The notes below the pieces were generated by a model, which was not told the origin of the DNA, searched no databases, and saw nothing but the letters and a program-made list of their open reading frames with translations. The translations under genes were made by a program, and so were the position numbers. DNA of 7,800 nt from an uncultured Paraglaciecola sp. (GTDB lineage: Bacteria; Pseudomonadota; Gammaproteobacteria; Enterobacterales; Alteromonadaceae): contig CAJQKX010000244.1 in assembly GCA_905479025.1 (NCBI GenBank), positions 1 to 7,800 of the forward strand, given 5' to 3'. Position 1 is the stretch's first letter. Each line of letters opens with the position of its first letter. Below are positions 5,851 to 7,800 of the stretch, piece after piece.

Positions 5851-6495
5851 TTATTCCGCAGGTACTGCTTCTGCAGCTGCGTCATCATCGCCATCAGTTT
5901 CCACTTTAGGACCTTTAGCTAATTTAATGGTTACAACGGCCAAATCATGCTCTTCGCCTTTGTTTAGTTCTACCAAAGATACGCCTTTTGGTAATACTAA
6001 ATCAGTTAAGTGAATAGTTTGGTCTAGTGCAACATTTAATAAATCAACTTCGATGTACTCAGGCAAGTCACCTGGTAAACAACTCACTTCAACATCAATC
6101 ATGTGATGCTCAGCGTGACCACCATTTAATTTAATAGAATCAGCTTTTTCTTCATTTATGAAGTGTAAAGGTACATTAGTTTGTAGCGCTTTTTTCGCAT
6201 CAATACGTAAAAAGTCAACATGCATAACAATGGGTTTAAAAGCATGACGTTGCATGTCTTTAACCAATACTTCTACTTTTTCTTCACCAATGTTCAACGT
6301 AAGAACATGAGAATAGAAAGCTTCGAAGCCTTGGGCTTGGAAAAGTTTGTTATGATTAAGCGTTAAAGAAACGGCTTCTTTATTTGCTCCGTATAAGACT
6401 GCAGGTACTTTACCAGCGTGACGTAGGCGGCGGCTCGCACCTTTCCCTAAATCAGTACGGATTTCTGCGTCTAGTGTGAAAATTCCATCAGACAT
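5851..6495 (-). CDS. rplY: 50S ribosomal protein L25, long CTC/TL5 form
   Basis: Binds 5S rRNA in the large subunit. At 214 residues this is the two-domain general stress protein CTC type rather than the roughly 94-residue E. coli L25. The N-terminal L25 beta-barrel occupies about residues 5-93 ([20 protein letters not shown] early, [19 protein letters not shown] at its end). The TL5 C-terminal domain is at about 101-190 ([19 protein letters not shown], then LPKGV). A short acidic, alanine-rich tail with [10 protein letters not shown] closes it. ATG 6495 is preceded by GGAG (plus-strand complement 6503-6506) at 7 nt. The stop is 5 nt before the TTG of pth, indicating an operon. Its own 223-nt leader separates it from the prs terminator side and contains an inverted repeat at 6525-6549. 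Confidence 0.95.
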   Translation of the reverse strand: MSDGIFTLDAEIRTDLGKGASRRLRHAGKVPAVLYGANKEAVSLTLNHNKLFQAQGFEAFYSHVLTLNIGEEKVEVLVKDMQRHAFKPIVMHVDFLRIDAKKALQTNVPLHFINEEKADSIKLNGGHAEHHMIDVEVSCLPGDLPEYIEVDLLNVALDQTIHLTDLVLPKGVSLVELNKGEEHDLAVVTIKLAKGPKVETDGDDDAAAEAVPAE

Positions 6496-6524
6496 GTGGT
6501 AACTCCAAATTATAGTAAGTGTGT

Positions 6525-6549
6525 GTAAATTTTTGCGACCAAAATTTAC
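6525..6549 (-). promoter_or_regulatory. Perfect 9-bp inverted repeat in the rplY leader
   Basis: GTAAATTTT 6525-6533 and AAAATTTAC 6541-6549 are exact reverse complements separated by 7 nt, lying 30-54 nt upstream of the rplY start. It could be an operator or an mRNA leader hairpin acting on the rplY-pth-ychF transcript. It is not followed by a U-run, so it is not a standard terminator. The function is inferred from position only. Confidence 0.4.
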
Positions 6550-6665
6550 GTTTGTGTCGTTAGTTCTCTACCCGTAGACAGTGAAACAGCAACATCCCAT
6601 AAAAAAGGGCGGCGAATGTTAACACCACAAAGAAGGGGAAACAATGAATTTGCGCGTTATTTAAC

Positions 6666-6693
6666 AATAAAAAAGCGGCTGGTAAAAGCCGCT
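6666..6693 (-). terminator. Rho-independent terminator of prs
   Basis: Stem AGCGGCT 6674-6680 with AGCCGCT 6687-6693, loop of 6 nt, and on the minus strand a following T-rich run (the complement of AATAAAAAA before the stem). It is placed about 26 nt after the prs stop. It indicates that prs is largely transcribed separately from the rplY-pth-ychF group. Confidence 0.88.
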
Positions 6694-6718
6694 GCTCTAA
6701 TCTTTAAATGAACCAGTC

Positions 6719-7666
6719 TTAATATTCAAACATCGCTGAAATAGACTCTTCGTTACTGACTCTTCGAATAGCTTCAGCAAGCATATTAGATAATGTAAGT
6801 TGTTTGACTTTAGGTATATTTTTTATCTCATCGCGAAGGGGGATGCTATCTGTAATGATAATTTCATCAATCACAGAGTCTCGTAAATTTTGTGCCGCAT
6901 TACCCGAAAATATAGCATGTGTAGCGTAGGCATATACATTTCTGGCGCCGTGGGCTTTTAATGCTTCTGCCGCTTTTGCCAACGTACCACCCGTATCAAT
7001 CATATCATCAACAATTATACAATCTCGGTCTTGAACATCACCGATAATATGCATAACCTGAGCAACATTAGCCTTGGGACGGCGTTTATCGATAATAGCT
7101 AAATCAGTATCGTTCATCAGTTTTGCTAATGCTCTGGCACGCACCACGCCACCAATATCCGGAGATACCACCACTGGGTTATGAAAATCACGTTGGCGAA
7201 TATCTTCTAACAAAATGGGTGTACCAAAAGCGTTATCTACCGGCACATCGAAGAAACCTTGAATTTGTTCGGCGTGTAAGTCGATAGTCAAAACTCGATC
7301 AACTCCTACATTGGACAAAAAGTCTGCCACAACTTTAGCCGTGATAGGCACCCTAGCTGAACGCACTCGTCTGTCTTGTCGTGCATATCCAAAATAGGGG
7401 ATAACCGCAGTAATTCGACCCGCTGATGCACGGCGAAACGCATCAATCATGACAATCAATTCCATTAAATTGTCGTTAGTTGGTGCACACGTAGATTGGA
7501 TAATAAAGACATCTGAACCACGGACATTCTCGTGAATTTCTACACTGATTTCCCCATCACTAAAACGTCCAACACTTGCATGTCCTAGTTTGGTATAAAG
7601 CCTATCAGCTACTTTTTGGGCTAATTCAGGTACTGCATTTCCAGAGAAAATCTTCATATCCGGCAC
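6719..7666 (-). CDS. prs: Ribose-phosphate pyrophosphokinase (PRPP synthetase)
   Basis: Makes 5-phosphoribosyl 1-pyrophosphate from ribose 5-phosphate and ATP, the precursor for purine, pyrimidine, NAD, histidine and tryptophan synthesis. The 315 residues equal the E. coli length and the two sequences match closely throughout. Visible features: the [16 protein letters not shown] segment at about 96-111, the metal-binding H131 in [13 protein letters not shown]170 in VVSPDIGG, the flexible catalytic loop K194-R196 in DKRRPKAN, and the PRPP-binding motif [10 protein letters not shown] at 219-228. The start is GTG 7666 (M-P-D-M-K), the same unusual start used by E. coli prs, with GAGG about 9 nt upstream; the ATG three codons later would be the alternative. 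Its own terminator follows. Confidence 0.98.
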   Translation of the reverse strand: MPDMKIFSGNAVPELAQKVADRLYTKLGHASVGRFSDGEISVEIHENVRGSDVFIIQSTCAPTNDNLMELIVMIDAFRRASAGRITAVIPYFGYARQDRRVRSARVPITAKVVADFLSNVGVDRVLTIDLHAEQIQGFFDVPVDNAFGTPILLEDIRQRDFHNPVVVSPDIGGVVRARALAKLMNDTDLAIIDKRRPKANVAQVMHIIGDVQDRDCIIVDDMIDTGGTLAKAAEALKAHGARNVYAYATHAIFSGNAAQNLRDSVIDEIIITDSIPLRDEIKNIPKVKQLTLSNMLAEAIRRVSNEESISAMFEY

Positions 7667-7800
7667 GGTAATATCCTCAGTGCTTATTAAATGGCTGTGG
7701 CAGTTTATCTTGCATCAACGAAATGGCGTAGAACAAAACTTACTTTCTCAGCAAGTATTAACAGAAAACCATCAGTTAACTGTTAAAAGAAAATTGGCTG

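Noticed and set aside
6507..6525. TATAAT-like sequence just upstream of rplY
   Set aside because: It would place the transcription start inside the ribosome binding site, and the nearest TTTACA is only 9 nt away; not a credible promoter.
7680..7800. Open plus-strand frame from GTG 7680 to the window edge
   Set aside because: It would start 14 nt from the divergent prs start, leaving no room for promoters; 40 open codons can occur by chance. Cannot be judged without sequence to the right.
7667..7800. Search for the end of ispE or a tRNA upstream of prs
   Set aside because: All three minus-strand frames reach a stop within 9 codons of the window edge without matching a known C-terminus, and no tRNA fold was seen.

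Overview
The window looks like a moderately AT-rich marine gammaproteobacterial chromosome. The predicted proteins (Add, YchF, Pth, the long L25/CTC form and Prs) read as close relatives of E. coli and Alteromonadales versions. I infer an Alteromonadaceae-type host (Alteromonas/Glaciecola/Paraglaciecola group). This is judged from protein resemblance only; no search was run.

Left part (1-1132, + strand): the 3' end of a LuxR-type regulator gene, followed after 7 nt by an intact adenosine deaminase gene (add). Right part (4044-7666, - strand): prs with its own terminator, then rplY (two-domain L25/CTC), pth and ychF, closed by a strong rho-independent terminator. These are intact housekeeping genes for PRPP synthesis, ribosome structure, peptidyl-tRNA recycling and a ribosome-associated ATPase.

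Middle part (about 1133-4043): an accessory insertion between the two core blocks. Its best explained portion, 1879-3612, is a small array of integron gene cassettes with no integrase in view (CALIN-like). Two convincing attC sites (2587-2686 and 3123-3220) and one degenerate candidate (1879-1955) each lie just upstream of a short gene with its own Shine-Dalgarno sequence. The genes encode small membrane proteins I cannot name. All three are broken: the first by a -1 frameshift and an in-frame TAA, the second by an in-frame TAA, the third by a -1 frameshift. The roughly 4.6 kb of flanking core genes shows no such lesions. The third cassette has no recognisable attC at its right end.

The remaining gene-free stretches (1133-1878 and 3613-4043) hold clusters of inverted repeats, one possible minus-strand gene remnant and no supported intact gene. 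Outside the array, the most notable point is Pth: the family glycine-rich GGxGGHNG loop is replaced by GGSSSQNG, one residue shorter and without the usual histidine, although the other catalytic residues are kept. pth also appears to start with TTG, 5 nt after the rplY stop.
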